A stretch of DNA of 64,000 bases from Sipunculus nudus. Taxonomy: Eukaryota; Annelida; Sipuncula; Golfingiida; Sipunculidae. Location: positions 33,474,027-33,538,026 of the forward strand of contig CM049308.1 in assembly GCA_026874595.1 (NCBI GenBank), read 5' to 3'. A model generated the notes under the pieces. That model had not been told where the DNA came from. It made no database searches and saw only the letters and a list, made by a program, of their open reading frames with translations. Positions 12,601-23,661 of this stretch are shown piece by piece. The stretch's first letter is position 1, and every line of letters begins with the position of its first letter. A program made the translations under genes and the position numbers.

Positions 12601-13637
12601 TACTGACTTTCATTCTTATGCTGACAGAGACCAGCGGAACCTGGCCCGGTACTTCCAGATTTTGACAGCCCTAGAATACAACACACAAATGTTACACAAC
12701 CAGCAGAAAACCCTGGATCTCATGGTCGACATGTGTGCCTTGGTAAGTTTCATTTTGAGTTTTTTTCAAGTCTGCTGCGTGACTTTCTGCCTGTTGACTT
12801 TATATACTAAGACAGCTCGGGTTTCTTCAGTCCATCAACTGGACTAGCTCTGGCGTTCTTTATGCAAGCGTATAGTTTCTAATCAGAAACTTTGAGATGC
12901 AGTATTCTTTTATATATATACACATAAATATTTAAATAATAAATTAATAATAAAATTTGAATTGGGATGAAATATCGATACTGTGTAACTACACACATTT
13001 TATGCATTAATACACGGCTTTGGTCGAATTTAAATGGTCATTACCTGGCATGCACGGAATTCGACCTAATCAAAATTATTTCTCATGGGTATACCCTTTT
13101 CTGCTGACTGAACATGAGTTTCCTAGCGGGTCATCCAGTTCATCCGGACAGAGAACGTGCTCATTATTATATACACACGGCACTAGAATTTGGGTATAAA
13201 CAGCCATACAGCGATACCATCACTATAAAATATGGCGTATCCAAGCGCCCCCACAAGCAGATATAGAAATAAACATATGTTAGTATTTGATACACTGTGT
13301 CTACTGTCTTCATAGTCTTCACTGTGTCTTCACTCAAATAAACTTTGAATTTGTGAATGCCGTAAAATGGAAAAAAAAAAATATACACAGACACCAACCA
13401 CACTTATATTACACAGTGTTTCACCTTAGCGTTCATGCTAATCAACGTCAGTGTCATATTTTGTTTTGCACTGTGTGGTTTTCTTAACACATGGGTGTTC
13501 AGACACATGAATGGTGAAAGTCACAGATGCCCTTCTCTGAGGGAAGAAGTGAAAAAAGGGGCAGCATGGTGAAAGCCGTACGTATAAACATTTATCCTGT
13601 ATTTTCATTTTTATTTCAGACGGAAGAGGACACTTGA
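507..13637 (+). CDS. CATSPER1: CatSper1-like sperm cation channel subunit (3' ten exons, N-terminus outside window)
   Basis: This encodes a pore-forming alpha subunit of CatSper, the sperm-flagellum calcium channel, a six-transmembrane voltage-gated protein. Joining exons 507-620, 1509-1659, 2384-2475, 3858-4001, 4469-4532, 5065-5143, 9409-9460, 9952-10036, 12583-12742 and 13620-13637 gives 318 uninterrupted residues and a stop, with all phases consistent. In order it shows S2, S3, an S4 with arginines at every third position (RIFRAIRAIRALRVLRTIR), S5, a pore with the CatSper T-x-D-x-W signature (TLDDW), S6 ending in FLNLFVAVLVDNFQ, an acidic linker and a C-terminal amphipathic helix rich in Leu and Gln. 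TLDDW and the S6 end fit CatSper1 better than CatSper2-4 from memory of the family. The N-terminal region and S1 must lie left of the window. The S5-pore intron contains repeat insertions, and one intron starts with GC. Confidence 0.85.
817..1470. mobile_element. hairpin-headed non-autonomous element with three ~180-bp repeats
   Basis: The left end is a hairpin (CCCCCGCCAC, loop, GTGGC-CGGGG) followed by catatag. The right end has GGCGGGGGCATTCGTGTCG. Between them are three diverged units of about 180 bp starting near 896, 1,075 and 1,256 (each beginning gtaYggactttttt and containing cctgcaga and cctgattttt). It occupies the S2-S3 intron of CatSper1. Confidence 0.6.
1509..1659 (+). CDS. CATSPER1: CatSper1 exon: S3 and S4 voltage sensor
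   Basis: The exon follows attccag and ends at CAG|gtatgg. It encodes S3 (FTIVLFNILDFMLPLV) and an S4 with a run of arginines spaced every three residues, the voltage-sensor signature. Confidence 0.9.
1707..2003. mobile_element. diverged copy of the TIR element at 59,575
   Basis: The right end (gcgtgcggtgtctgagaaac) matches the right end of the 59,575-59,817 element (gcgggcggtgcctgagaacc). The interior shares a gatcaggg motif. The left end is degraded, so the start coordinate is approximate. Confidence 0.4.
2384..2475 (+). CDS. CATSPER1: CatSper1 exon: S4-S5 linker and S5
   Basis: The exon follows attacag and ends at TAT|gtatcc. It encodes FLANLQVIVTTCLKSIQSMG and then hydrophobic S5 (AIVLLMILFL). 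The phases complete an Arg codon at the left and a Tyr codon at the right. Confidence 0.85.
2958..3654. mobile_element. probable solo LTR
   Basis: The segment begins TGTGACAC and ends GTGTTACA, near-perfect short inverted ends of LTR type. It contains a TATA box (gtatataaagg, about 3,220) and, ~350 bases later, AATAAA (about 3,571), in the order promoter, transcribed region, poly-A signal expected in an LTR. No internal retrotransposon genes are present. A target-site duplication was not found, so this remains probable. It sits in the S5-pore intron of CatSper1. Confidence 0.5.
3746..3824. mobile_element. terminal fragment of a mariner/pogo-type DNA transposon
   Basis: After TA comes CAGTAAAATCCCGCGAACA, then a mirrored block in which ggtcgtgttaccgggttgg and ggtcgtgagacggg repeat. 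This resembles ends of Tigger/pogo elements. It ends ~30 bases before the CatSper pore exon. Confidence 0.35.
3858..4001 (+). CDS. CATSPER1: CatSper1 exon: end of S5, pore helix and selectivity filter
   Basis: The exon follows catttag. It encodes MFAVIGRGLFASVDPDRFG, then the pore helix with FQLLTLDDWFDIYDNATKK. The Asp of TLDDW is the expected calcium-selectivity residue. The exon ends in G followed by gcaagg; no reasonable GT donor is nearby, and a GC donor joins in frame to the S6 exon. Confidence 0.88.
4469..4532 (+). CDS. CATSPER1: CatSper1 exon: S6
   Basis: A 64-nt exon lies between aatgcag and gtaagt. It encodes RQSIIIYLLLYILLEYLIFL, the first part of S6, in phase with both neighbours. 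Confidence 0.85.
5065..5143 (+). CDS. CATSPER1: CatSper1 exon: S6 end and post-S6 helix
   Basis: The exon follows a T-rich tract and caag and ends at TTG|gtatgt. It encodes LFVAVLVDNFQLALEAQNEA and a short lysine run. NLxxAVLVDNFQ is a CatSper hallmark. Confidence 0.85.
5645..6560. mobile_element. repeat element with CCGTC-rich head
   Basis: It starts near gtgagcttatgcgatggtgc with a run of cgtcgtccgtcgtgcgtcg, then two passages on the theme ctcgaaaacg, gctagcatcaccaaatttt. This head structure (short lead, CCGTC run) is shared by the other elements here. Ends are approximate. Confidence 0.4.
6446..6508. repeat. cluster of XbaI-like palindromes
   Basis: Five GTCTAGA-type blocks include two perfect 16-bp palindromes GTCTAGACGTCTAGAC at 6,459-6,474 and 6,480-6,495. 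Confidence 0.85.
6594..8740. mobile_element. family A element with about seven 277-bp tandem units
   Basis: It opens with the 18-bp perfect palindrome CAGTTCACATGTGAACTG. GTGGCGCCAC sites followed by ctgcaacc recur at 6,781, 7,056, 7,333, 7,611, 7,889, 8,167 and 8,446, a period of 275-279 bp. Each unit carries a second site, AGGTGGCGCCACCT, a perfect 14-bp palindrome. It closes with gctaatatgcaacac and a ctattcccctt stretch, the same end as the copy near 54.5 kb. Long open frames on both strands are a by-product of the tandem units. Confidence 0.85.
9409..9460 (+). CDS. CATSPER1: CatSper1 exon: acidic linker, part 1
   Basis: A 52-nt exon lies between tgtttcag and gtataa. It encodes an acidic linker, NPDDSEEEDFLGASETS, in frame with its neighbours. 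Confidence 0.75.
9610..9672. repeat. imperfect hairpin with TGGCTCCGTA arms
   Basis: TGGCTCCGTA and TACGGAGCCA form perfect 10-bp arms about 17 bp apart. Weaker pairing extends outward to cctttg and caaagg. It may be the remains of a small palindromic element. Confidence 0.6.
9952..10036 (+). CDS. CATSPER1: CatSper1 exon: linker, part 2
   Basis: The exon lies between tattcag and gtaaga. It encodes EASTVTDLSDEEKPPRKT and MDYYYDHCP, and its phases match both sides. Confidence 0.75.
10037..12582 (+). other. CatSper1 intron, mostly featureless
   Basis: A 34-bp direct repeat (10,503-10,536 and 10,721-10,754; one mismatch, gctggtgttgaagttaata) and a short (TA) run near 11,120 are present. Nothing else is supported. 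Confidence 0.6.
10503..10754. repeat. 34-bp direct repeat pair 218 bp apart
   Basis: The two copies share ataatacgctggagtc and differ at one base. The intervening sequence shows no gene. Confidence 0.7.
12583..12742 (+). CDS. CATSPER1: CatSper1 exon: C-terminal helix
   Basis: The exon follows ctgccag and ends at TTG|gtaagt. It encodes a helical segment including ARYFQILTALEYNTQ and QQKTLDLMVDMCAL, like the C-terminal helix of CatSper1 proteins. Confidence 0.8.
13620..13637 (+). CDS. CATSPER1: CatSper1 terminal exon (TEEDT-stop)
   Basis: A strong acceptor (T-rich tract, tttcag) is followed by an in-phase five-residue acidic tail and TGA. The tail is short, but its phase and position make it the best terminal exon. 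An alternative terminal exon starts at 16,720. No AATAAA was seen in the next few hundred bases. Confidence 0.6.
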   Translation, partial: TEEDT

Positions 13638-13928
13638 TACATGCTGCCAATGTGTTATCATCGATGGCGACTTTTATGACCTGTTAGTCTGGTGTAAACC
13701 TGGATTTCTTCATAAAAACGTCTGCTCATCAACTAGTTAGGTGTAACATTCGCGACCCCCGTGTCAAGCTCATAAACCCTCAACTATGCATCGTCAAGTG
13801 CTATTGCTTGCGCCACAGACTTTTTGACGTTAGTTTACAGCTTGATGTTATTTATATTGTGAACTGATTTGATATGTGGTTATGTTTGAATTTAGCGAAG
13901 ATTACAATTCCACCCCTGCTGATTGCTC

Positions 13929-15293
13929 AATTTTTAGCTCAGCTGACTGTAAGTCATCTTATCTTTAGCAATCACTCTTTGTCCGTCGTCCGTCTAGCTG
14001 TCCGTCTGTCCGTCTGTCTGTCTGTCCGTCCGTCCGTTAACCAGGAACAAATCGTAACCGCTGGACCTGGAATCTTCTAACTTTACACCCAGGGAGGTTC
14101 ATGAAAAATCTCCTTGGAAACCTGGAATTAGGTCTCTGTTACCCATATTCTTAAAGCTATGGGGCTCTGAAGTACCCCCCCCCCCCCCCCAGAATAATGA
14201 AACATTTGATACAAAAGGTCAAGTATCTGAACAACTAATGCATTGATCACCATGATTCTGAGCACAAATGTTGATCATGGAGTGTTTCATCAGATTCTGC
14301 AGACTGATGGCGCCACCTGTATTTTTTCGATTTTTACCATTTTTTTTTCTCTATTCTTCAGGCCTTAAAAGATGTGGTCATCTGTTTACAGGGCACAAAT
14401 CGTAACTGCTGGACCTGAAATCTTCTTACTTTATTTACATCCAGAGAGGTCCTTGAAAAGTCTCCATGGAAACCTGGAATTAGGTCTCTGTTACCCATAT
14501 TCTTCAAGCTATGGGGCTCCGAAGTACCCCCCAGAATAATGAAAAATTTTATACGAAAGCTCAAGTATCTGAACAACTAATGCATTGATCACCATGATTC
14601 TTTGCATGGATATTGATCATGGAGTGTTTCATCAGATTCTGCAGACTGGTGGCGCCACCTGTATTTTTTTATTTTTTACGATTTTTTTTCTCTGTTTTTG
14701 ACACCTTCAAAGATGCGGTCATCTGTTAACAGGGCACAATTTGTAACCGCTTGACCTGTAATCTTCTAACTTTACATCCAGAGAGGTCCATGAAAAGTCT
14801 CCATGGAAACCTGGAATTAGGTCTGTGTTACCCATATTCTTCAAGCTATGGGTCTCCAAGGTTACCCCCCCCCCCCGAATAATGAAAAATTTGATACAAA
14901 AGCTCAAGTTTCTTAACAACTAATGCATTGATCACCATGATTCTTTGCATGGATATTTGTCATGGAATGTGTCATTAGTTTCTGTCGACTGATGGCGCCA
15001 CCTGTATTTTTTTTTATTTTTTACTAATTTTTTCTCTGTTTTTGAGCCAAAGCAGGGCACAAATCATAACCATTGGACCTGGAATCTCCTTACTTTGAAT
15101 CCAGGGAGGTCCATGAGAAGTCTCCTTGGAGTATTGGGATATATTTTAGCACCCCAGAAATAATGCAAAATACACAAATTTTGCCAGATTACTCAGGAAA
15201 GGCTGGACAATATCTTAATTAGTTGCCTGTGCAAGGACATATTGTCAACATGTCAGTCGGCTGAGCGTCATGACCCATGGGTCACTTGTTAAA
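13929..15293. mobile_element. family B element, copy 1
   Basis: It starts ttttagctcagctgactg, then a CCGTC/CTGTC-rich stretch (13,980-14,037), then about four internal units of ~345 bp (each with aatcgtaaccgctggacctg, a gtaCCCC tract, gaataatgaaa and GGCGCCACCTGTA at 14,308, 14,648 and 14,997). It ends cagtcggctgagcgtcatg followed by the palindrome TGACCCATGGGTCA and cttgtt. Confidence 0.8.
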
Positions 15294-16719
15294 TAACTTA
15301 ATGCAGTTGCAAAGCAAATTAATTTTCAAGTTTCGGTTACAGGAGAACAGTTTGCTTTGTGATATATCATTTTGGTCTTTCAGTGTGCCACTTTAGACGG
15401 TGCAAAAGTTTTATAGAAGAAATCGTAATAAACTGTAAAAAGTCAAATATTTTTATGCTTCTTTTATTGCCTTTTAAAAATGTCTTAAGTCTAATCCGTC
15501 TTTATTGAGGCCAAACTTGTTTCCATATTTTCATTCTCAAACCTCCTGTATTGTTCGATAGTTGTTAAGTCTGGTACAGTGCTTACTGCACAAACGCACG
15601 TTTTCTCAAACTGTGTCACAAGTCAAGGTTTTCTAAATTTTCAGAAATGGGGCAACCTTGGTTTTTACCTGAGTGAACCCTCTATTTTAACAAGACATAT
15701 TTCACATTCCCATCATGTTACATTCTATGTAGTGGCTATACACTTCAGCCTTTCAACAATTTCTTCATCTTTACCGGATTTCATCATTCACCACCCGGCG
15801 CAGGCATGGGCCAAGTCTTGGCTTTGTGCCAGCACCTTGTGGTGAAACCCGGCAAACCCAGTTAAAGCAAGTTTGGTTAAAGCGAAAGGGGATATAGAAC
15901 ATCTGCAGTGAATAAGGAGTACGTGTACCATGACCTTGGACTGGAACACATTGTTTTTTTGCGAATGCTAAATCTACAAGTATCGTTGGAACATGTAACC
16001 ATTCCTGAACCCAGGATTTGCATTTGCAAATCAGTTTATACTATTGGCAGTCTCAAAAGGATAATCCCAGGTCCAAAAACTGGGAAAGGAACTGAAGGAC
16101 AGTTTGACAGACAGAAGACTGAGACACCAAACTTATATGACCAATTCAGCAAAACCGGAATGAAGCCCCATAATGTGTCTGCGGTTTCCCAGCGCCCATA
16201 ATGATAACATCAAATATACGGGTGACATGAGATACGTTTCGTCCCAGGCTGCATGACAGCTGGATGCTGCATGAAGCAGATTTCAGCAAGGTCAGTGAGT
16301 ATATAAGACGGCTGGTATCGAGGCCAGGACAACTGACATAAAACGGTCGTGACCGGCAATGAGGTATGACATCATTTCCCACTTCCCTATATTAAGCGAT
16401 TTTTCTGTTTGCAGCTCACTGGAGTATTAAAAATACATGTAGTTTTATGTAGTTATATACTGTTTTTAAATAGTGTTTAAATATAGCTAATTTTGGATGG
16501 TTCGTTGAAAAGACATAATTAAATGTGACATTGATGCCTAGATTTGGAGGGAGGGATTCTTTAAATAACATAAACTTTGTGATAGTATATGTACATTTTC
16601 TCACGCTTTCCGTTGATAAGCGAAAACCGTTCCGGCACACGGACTTAATATCTCCAATTCATCCTGTGTATGAGTGTATGTGTAAATTCACTAAGTTGTC
16701 CATTTGTGTCTGTTTATAG
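15294..16719 (+). other. intergenic, nothing supported
   Basis: Between the family B element and the orphan exon no gene, RNA or clear repeat was recognised. Confidence 0.5.
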
Positions 16720-16845
16720 GGACAAGACTGCGTGACCTGGGTTCCGAATTTGCATCTGAGCGACAACTCCCAATCAAGCAGACGAATTATAAGAGAAAAA
16801 GAAAAACAGGACAAACACCGATTGGAGGCTTTAAAACTATATTGA
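16720..16845 (+). CDS. orphan or alternative terminal exon, 41 codons plus stop
   Basis: A pyrimidine-rich acceptor ending tttatag is followed by an open phase-0 frame of 41 codons, VTWVPNLHLSDNSQSSRRI then a charged helix EKEKQDKHRLEAL, and TGA. Phase 0 matches the end of the CatSper1 exon at 12,742, so this could be an alternative last exon giving a longer C-terminus. A second frame is also open across it, so coding status is unproven. Confidence 0.28.
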   Translation, partial: GQDCVTWVPNLHLSDNSQSSRRIIREKEKQDKHRLEALKLY

Positions 16846-17989
16846 TTTGTGAAATTGCGCGGTGCAGCTACTAGGTAGGTTATCAGGTTATGCTCTATGT
16901 TTATATTTGCTCCTCTGATTGCACCCAGCGCGAGTTTATCTCTCTTGTGCACAAGAGTAAGCAAACGGCTTTAGAAAAAAAAAATACTGACAGATACCAT
17001 AATATTTTAAAGGGAAAATACTATTTTCATATGAGTTTAATATATTCGGCATGTGAGTAGGTACTTTAAACTGTAACCTAACAATTCATACAGTATGTAT
17101 TCTAAACTAATGCATGGGAAAGGTGCATAAAAGGAGAATAAGATAAGATATGGTAAGAATACTGAAAGCATTGAGCTTTGAATGTAAAGGTAAGAATTTC
17201 CAAAGGATTTGATTCTGAATGTTAATTAGGGGGAAAATAGTACTGATCTCTGGTGTCAATCGATGCATATCGACGTGTTTTTTTCGACAAGGAGTGGAGA
17301 ATGCCGAGATTATTAGACTGGTTATACGGGAAAATACTGAATAATTGGGCTCTGAGAGAATTTTTTCCTGTGAATTTGAGAACATCTGTCCCTGTTATAA
17401 TGGGAAATATCTCGAAAATCTGGCTTTGATGATGCGGTAAGAATATTGAACTTTCACCATAGATGGTTAAGAGTTTTTTTTTTTTCGCTTACCTGGAAAA
17501 GCTCATATATTACATTATATATCCACCTTACCAAGGCGGATGTCATTTATAATAGTCAAGAAAGATCCAATTTTGGTGCGTATTTAAATAGGCAAGGACG
17601 GCCTACTCTGATAAGATACCCTAGTGACTGGTGAGCGGTGCCAGCTGGGATGCTGAAGTAAAGGCAGATGCACCTCCTGTCACATGACCATGTAAAATTA
17701 ATGCGCTTACTTCGTAGGCAGAGGCAGTAAAATGTATAAGGTGTGACTGTATGACCAAGAGGCTCTGCTGACTTGGGATGCTGTGTTGCGAGGGTGTAGA
17801 GTTGCAACCGGCTCAGCTGGCCGGCCGAATACCAAGTTAACACGGTTAGAGTGTACCGAGCCACTTTACAAACACTGATTGACAAGTAAGCTGCCACATG
17901 GCATTGTTGTGACTAGGCTTGTCCAAGGCCCGAGTCCCAGTGCAGTCCTGGGATTAGCAAAAGTCACAGCTCAAGAAGACAACAGAAAA
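16846..17989 (+). other. intergenic, includes metalloprotease promoter and 5' UTR
   Basis: The promoter of the metalloprotease must lie here. No convincing TATA box or other element was identified. Confidence 0.4.
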
Positions 17990-18095
17990 ATGAATCGAGT
18001 CTATTTTGTTCCTCTTGCAGCCGTGATTGTTAGCCTGGGCTGGAGCGTGGCTGCAGTGGATACTAAACGTCACCGTATATACCTGCGGCAAGGTG
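17990..18095 (+). CDS. metalloprotease exon 1: start codon and signal peptide
   Basis: The ATG has A at -3. It opens NRVYFVPLAAVIVSLGWSV, a hydrophobic signal peptide followed by AAVDTKRH. The donor is G|gtgagt in phase 1, which joins exactly to the exon at 32,364 to make GEDGFN, across a 14.3-kb intron. Confidence 0.8.
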
Positions 18096-21000
18096 GTGAG
18101 TGGTTTCTCAGTTAACCTTCATCCATTTATTCTTATTAATTAAACAGTGCATGCTCTTTTAAAAGTACCTTAGCATGCACAACCCATCCTTTTCCGCGTA
18201 CCTATCCCTGCTGTATCCAGCTAAAATATTATTCTATTAAATATTGTAACTCATGGTGGATAATATTATGTTGATATGTTTTCTCTCATTTACTGGACTC
18301 AACACATGGGCAGATACTGCCAGATTTGATACCTGTGTTAAGATACATGGCTTTCCCACTGCATCTGGCTTATTAACTATTTTGAGAACCTAAGAATGCT
18401 AACTTGTCATATTCCCTGCACAAATTGGCATGGTAAAGTCAGTTGCACAGAAAACATGCAGGCATTCTGATTCTGTCATACGGACCCCACTGAAACGGTT
18501 CCGTACCGCTTTTAACCTAAGGATGCAGCATCTATGTACAAAGTCTACCTTTTCCACTTCCCACTGGTTTTTTTTGCCTTCGATACTCCTCTTCAACGTA
18601 AGACACAGTGTCCACTATTTATTGTGAATATTGTGCTTGCATAGACTTCGTTAACACAAAAGACGAATAGCTGTATGTCTGCAAGTATTGGTTCATACTT
18701 TTGTAGGAGTCAGCTATTGTTTACCTCCATGTCAGCAGATGGTAAATTTTCGTGTCTGCTGTGCATGCGTGGGAATGATACCGCCTTCTGAAACGAGGAT
18801 TTATCTCTGAAAGAACTAATTTATATTATATATATATATATATATTATTGCCTGTGTGACACACTTCTATACCAGGTTTCGATATATAATATTTCATAGT
18901 AAACTCAGAAAGGAACCAGAGTCTATAATTGTATTTATTAATATATTTCTTTTCCAATATATAAATATTATTCTCTGAATACCCGGGGGGGGATGATTAC
19001 ATAGACCCCCAACCCCCTTTCTAAAAAGTTGGGGGGGGGGGGGTATATGCTCCCATCCCCCCCCCCCCCCCCCCCCCCCCCCCTTTATTGGCGCCCCTGT
19101 CTTCAGCTCGGTTGAGTAGATACCTTGCTTCAAAGGGCCTACTGGTCTGCTTAAACAGAACGGCCAATCAAATCCATCGTTGAAATAGGAAACAGTTCAC
19201 GACATCTGAGAAATCAAAACTGTTCACGAGCCTTATCAACAAGAACACATGCAACGATAACTCACCAGGGTGCAAACCTTTATATGATTGGTATAACCAA
19301 CGTCTCCAATCGAGCAGTCGTTTGAATTAAAAATAGTCATACCTGCCGCGTAGACCGACCGTATGCGAACGACCCGAATGGTTCAGTTGTCTTGTTGATA
19401 ATTTATGAAACAGCACGCACAGGGGCTCGCTGAAGCTAGGTCTCTACTCGACAGAGCTTGAGGCCTGGCTGTCGGGAAGATGAGGGGATGATTTTCACAG
19501 AATACTGATCAATTTTCGTGTAAATCCTTATATAAGGGCTTAGGCATGCATGTGAAAGAATGGGAATATACCATGTTAATTTGTCGTCAATTAATTGGAA
19601 AATTATTAAGACTGGCAAGATATTTCATCAATATTCAGGTTCAGGTTATTAATATTGTTTGTATTTAATATTTCCAATGGCGTTTTCGCTGGCAAGTGGG
19701 CGTCAGACCCAATTTTGGTGAAGGCCGACATTCCAATGTGCGTTACTTCAGTTTAAGCTTTTGACATGCAAATTAGAATGACAAATTACCGTATGGTGTT
19801 CCCTTGGCACTCTAGTAATGACAGCAGTAGTTTTGGCCTTACGTGCACCCCGTACTCTTTTTTTCATATATATAAAAGAAATGTGATATATGCATTATGG
19901 ACTGCTGGCATCACACGGTATCTGGTATATCTCTACTCGAGCATATGCCAAGGTACGCCCGCTCCAGTGGGCACCGGTACAAGTCAGCTGATTTTCATTT
20001 GGAGTGTGCGTGTGCCTTGATTCTGCACTCATGGTATCCATGTCATCCTAGATTGTCATTCCACAAATTCAGATCATTTTGTCGTTGCAGTATTAGAAAA
20101 CTAAACTGCTAAAACTAGAATGTTAACCGCTAAGCAAAGCGCATACCTCCACCATGCAAGGCAGATACTCGATCAGCCCCTTTTGACCGTTTATTGGGGT
20201 CTTTCCTGTTCCATGTAATTGTTTGACAGTCGATGCTTACGTTTTAACGTAATTCTGCTGAAAAACATACAAAAAACCGACAGGTAGAATGTTGGAAAGA
20301 TAACTACCTGGGGGGGGGGGGGGGGGAGGGATTCCTGTTGTGTTGGGATAAACTCATTGGGATCTCTGTGAATAGCACATTTTGTATAAATGCTCTCAAG
20401 AAATATTGTTACAGATGACTACTGGTCGGAATCAGTCTTTTGCAGTCGATATCCTTTGAATTTTCTAATATCCACTTTATCTTTACTAGTGTCAATATTG
20501 CAGGTAATGCTACGCGTATATTATGTTCATATACTTCTGGAATAGCGCTCAATAAAGCGCATACCTCCGCCAAGGCAAAAAAATACCGTGGGCCATGTCC
20601 CATTTTGCAACACCTTTTAAGTGCTTTCAGATACTTATTTCTTTCAATTATATATATTATATAATATAACAATATATATTCTCCGGTTTTAATCGAGGAC
20701 AAAAAAATGTTTTTTTTTTTTTTTCACTTGACTCCCCACCGTTTGGGAAGCATGCACGGACCAGATATGTAACCAGTCTTCAGTAAAAATGGGGGGGGGG
20801 GGGGGGGGGGATGTGATCTGCTGCGTGGTTTTCTTCTTTGGTTCAAAACATGAGCAGCTCAAGACCGATAGCCAGTCAATACTACAGGTCCAATGTCGAG
20901 CTGCCATAAAAGTTTCCAGATACGAGTTTATCCGCCGGATTTCATAACTTCTTCACATCAATAGTGTGTTGGGGTGAACAACCAGACGGATCTAAATTAC

Positions 21001-21693
21001 ATTAAACGAGCATTCGTCGGATGCCCGATTTTCTTCTTGGTATACGTAATTCAAGCCGACAACACAGCATTTATACGGCGACCTTCAGTTAGGTTCACAA
21101 TTACCTTGGTCTCGCTTTGACATTGCAGCTAACTGAATCTCACGATCCCGCGGTCCGTTACATCCTGACACTCATGCAGCAAGCCAAATGGCTGAACCCC
21201 AAACAAACACATGGTGGGTTGAACAGGGACACGGACTTCTTCTTTGGAAAAGTATGTATATATTATATGGCAACTGGGACCAGATGACTATGTGGAACTT
21301 GTGTTATACAGTGATAAAATATTTTATATAAACGATTTGTAAAATTAATTATGATGGACCCCGATCATTTCCCCCCTCCAACCCCCCCCCCCCCCCCCCC
21401 CCCCCCCGCCTCACCCCCTTTTCCAGCTCGTAGCAGTTTCCTGTAGAAAACTAAATAATAACACTAAAAACATAAATCCCGGCTTGTGAATCATGGAGTG
21501 CACTTGACAGCATTTTCCATACTTTTTATGAACCTTGCGGTCCGTGCAAGCACTGATTTCACCAGTTTATCTTTTGAACACACAATACTGTCAAACATAC
21601 AACGAGTGCACGGCTTTAATCATGTTGCAAATTGATATCGCAGAGAGTTCCTCAATTGGTATATCTGCCGTAACAAAGAATGAGTCTTGGACG

Positions 21694-21767
<74 letters not shown>

Positions 21768-22640
21768 CATTATAGGTTTCCAGTAAATACAGGTCCATCA
21801 GGGTTATCATGTGAGATCACTCCGGGGTGCGGGGATAAATGGGGATCAGCTGCCGTACAGGCGACAAGCACGCATGGGGGTGAAGAGTGGTTGTAATAGC
21901 GGGTATCAGGGCGCATCTTGTTCTGGTTAGAGCAGGCAGATTTATGTCATCTTTCCGTCTGGAAACCAACACAGCTGGACCATCAAGGGGGACAAAAAAG
22001 TATGTTCCTCATTACAGGCCTAGTGGCGTATATGTATGCTCTCAATATTCTCTCTGTATCTTTATCTGCAAACTTTACCGCTCATCTAAACGGGAGGCGA
22101 GCCAACCTGTAAATATATAGAGGAAACCTGGAAATTTATTTTTTACCAGTCAAGGAAAAGTCAGCATAAAATGGGTGAACTCAGCCGAAATCAAGGAATT
22201 TTATTGGTCCCCTAGAGAAAGTGCTAATTCAGTGATATTTCATTTTATGTCCAAATAGTGTGTCCGCTTTGTGACTGGTAGGCCTAATGTTTGCACTGTG
22301 TTACAGTAAATACAAATCAGTCTGGGCAATAGTATTCGAGGAATTGTATTTGAAAATCTTAGTGTACGTAGGCCCGTTCATGAAGACTAGTGTGCGGTTG
22401 TGGATAACCAACCGAATGACCTTGTTCAATATAAGAATTACACAGTAATAAGAATAAAAAGTAAACTTTTATGACAAAGTAACGGTAGGGTGTTTTGTCT
22501 ATTTAACCACCGGGAAAAGGACGTTCCAGTGGCCTGTTTTAATAATGCTTTGTTATATAAGTAAATATCATATAATTTTTATAATAATATTTTAATTTTT
22601 CGATATGTTATTGTCTTTTAAACTCTTTATACTGTAAATA

Positions 22641-22701
<61 letters not shown>

Positions 22702-23595
22702 CTTTGTGTATGAATCTTCACACCGTCCTTTTGTTCGATACATCTATATTTAAACACCTGAAAAATTATTAATATACTCCCTGTAAATAAAAAAAAAAGA
22801 AAAAAAAATCCGCGAAAGTTAATGGAAAGGAAGTACACTAAGTCAGTCACTATGTCTGCTGTTATTGGATTATGAACTTTCTCGTAAAATCCGGTGAACG
22901 TTTTACAACACGACATAATTCTGTCCCTAACTGTAGATCTGGGCCCCCGTTCATAAGAGACAACCATAAAAGACATCCACTGGAGCTGAAAAAAGTACCA
23001 AGTATTGTATCCTGGGAAATTATACCCAAATAAAAATAACCATATTTCTGTGAGACCTCCACAAAGGAGCCGTGCTAAAGTGCCTTTTGTAGTCAAACGG
23101 ACTCTAGAAAAAAAGCAGCTATAAATACTTCATGATATATTATTTGTTTACAGAGCAAAACAAAGACATCTTTATAGAACGTGGGAATGGTGAACACTAT
23201 ACTTATTAGGCGCAAACAGTGAGGACAATACGCGTCACGAGCACATATGTTTTGTGTTTTTTTTCATGGTCATTTTTTTAGGCGAGAGACAATAGTTAGG
23301 GAACAGCTGACGTGAGACAGGAAAACGGCGACCATCTTGGTGGTATATTTTAGTATATATGTTCACATACATCCTGTGGTCCTGACAAACTGCGTGGCAA
23401 GGCTGTGTCACGTTCAAACCATGTGTCGGTGTCAAGTGCAAACCACACTTTATTTTCGCCTTGCCCCCGCGTAATTGACAAATGATGGTACATACGTGAA
23501 ATATAGTCTTTTCCATGGATGAGTTTTTAGCATGCAATTGTACGTTAGTGACCTATATACTAGTATATAGCCTAACTGACAACGCATTTCAAGCA

Positions 23596-23661
<66 letters not shown>

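Noticed and set aside
22608-23096. 162-codon minus-strand frame
   Set aside because: Its end is a translated (TA)n microsatellite, and no splice sites or known motifs support it.
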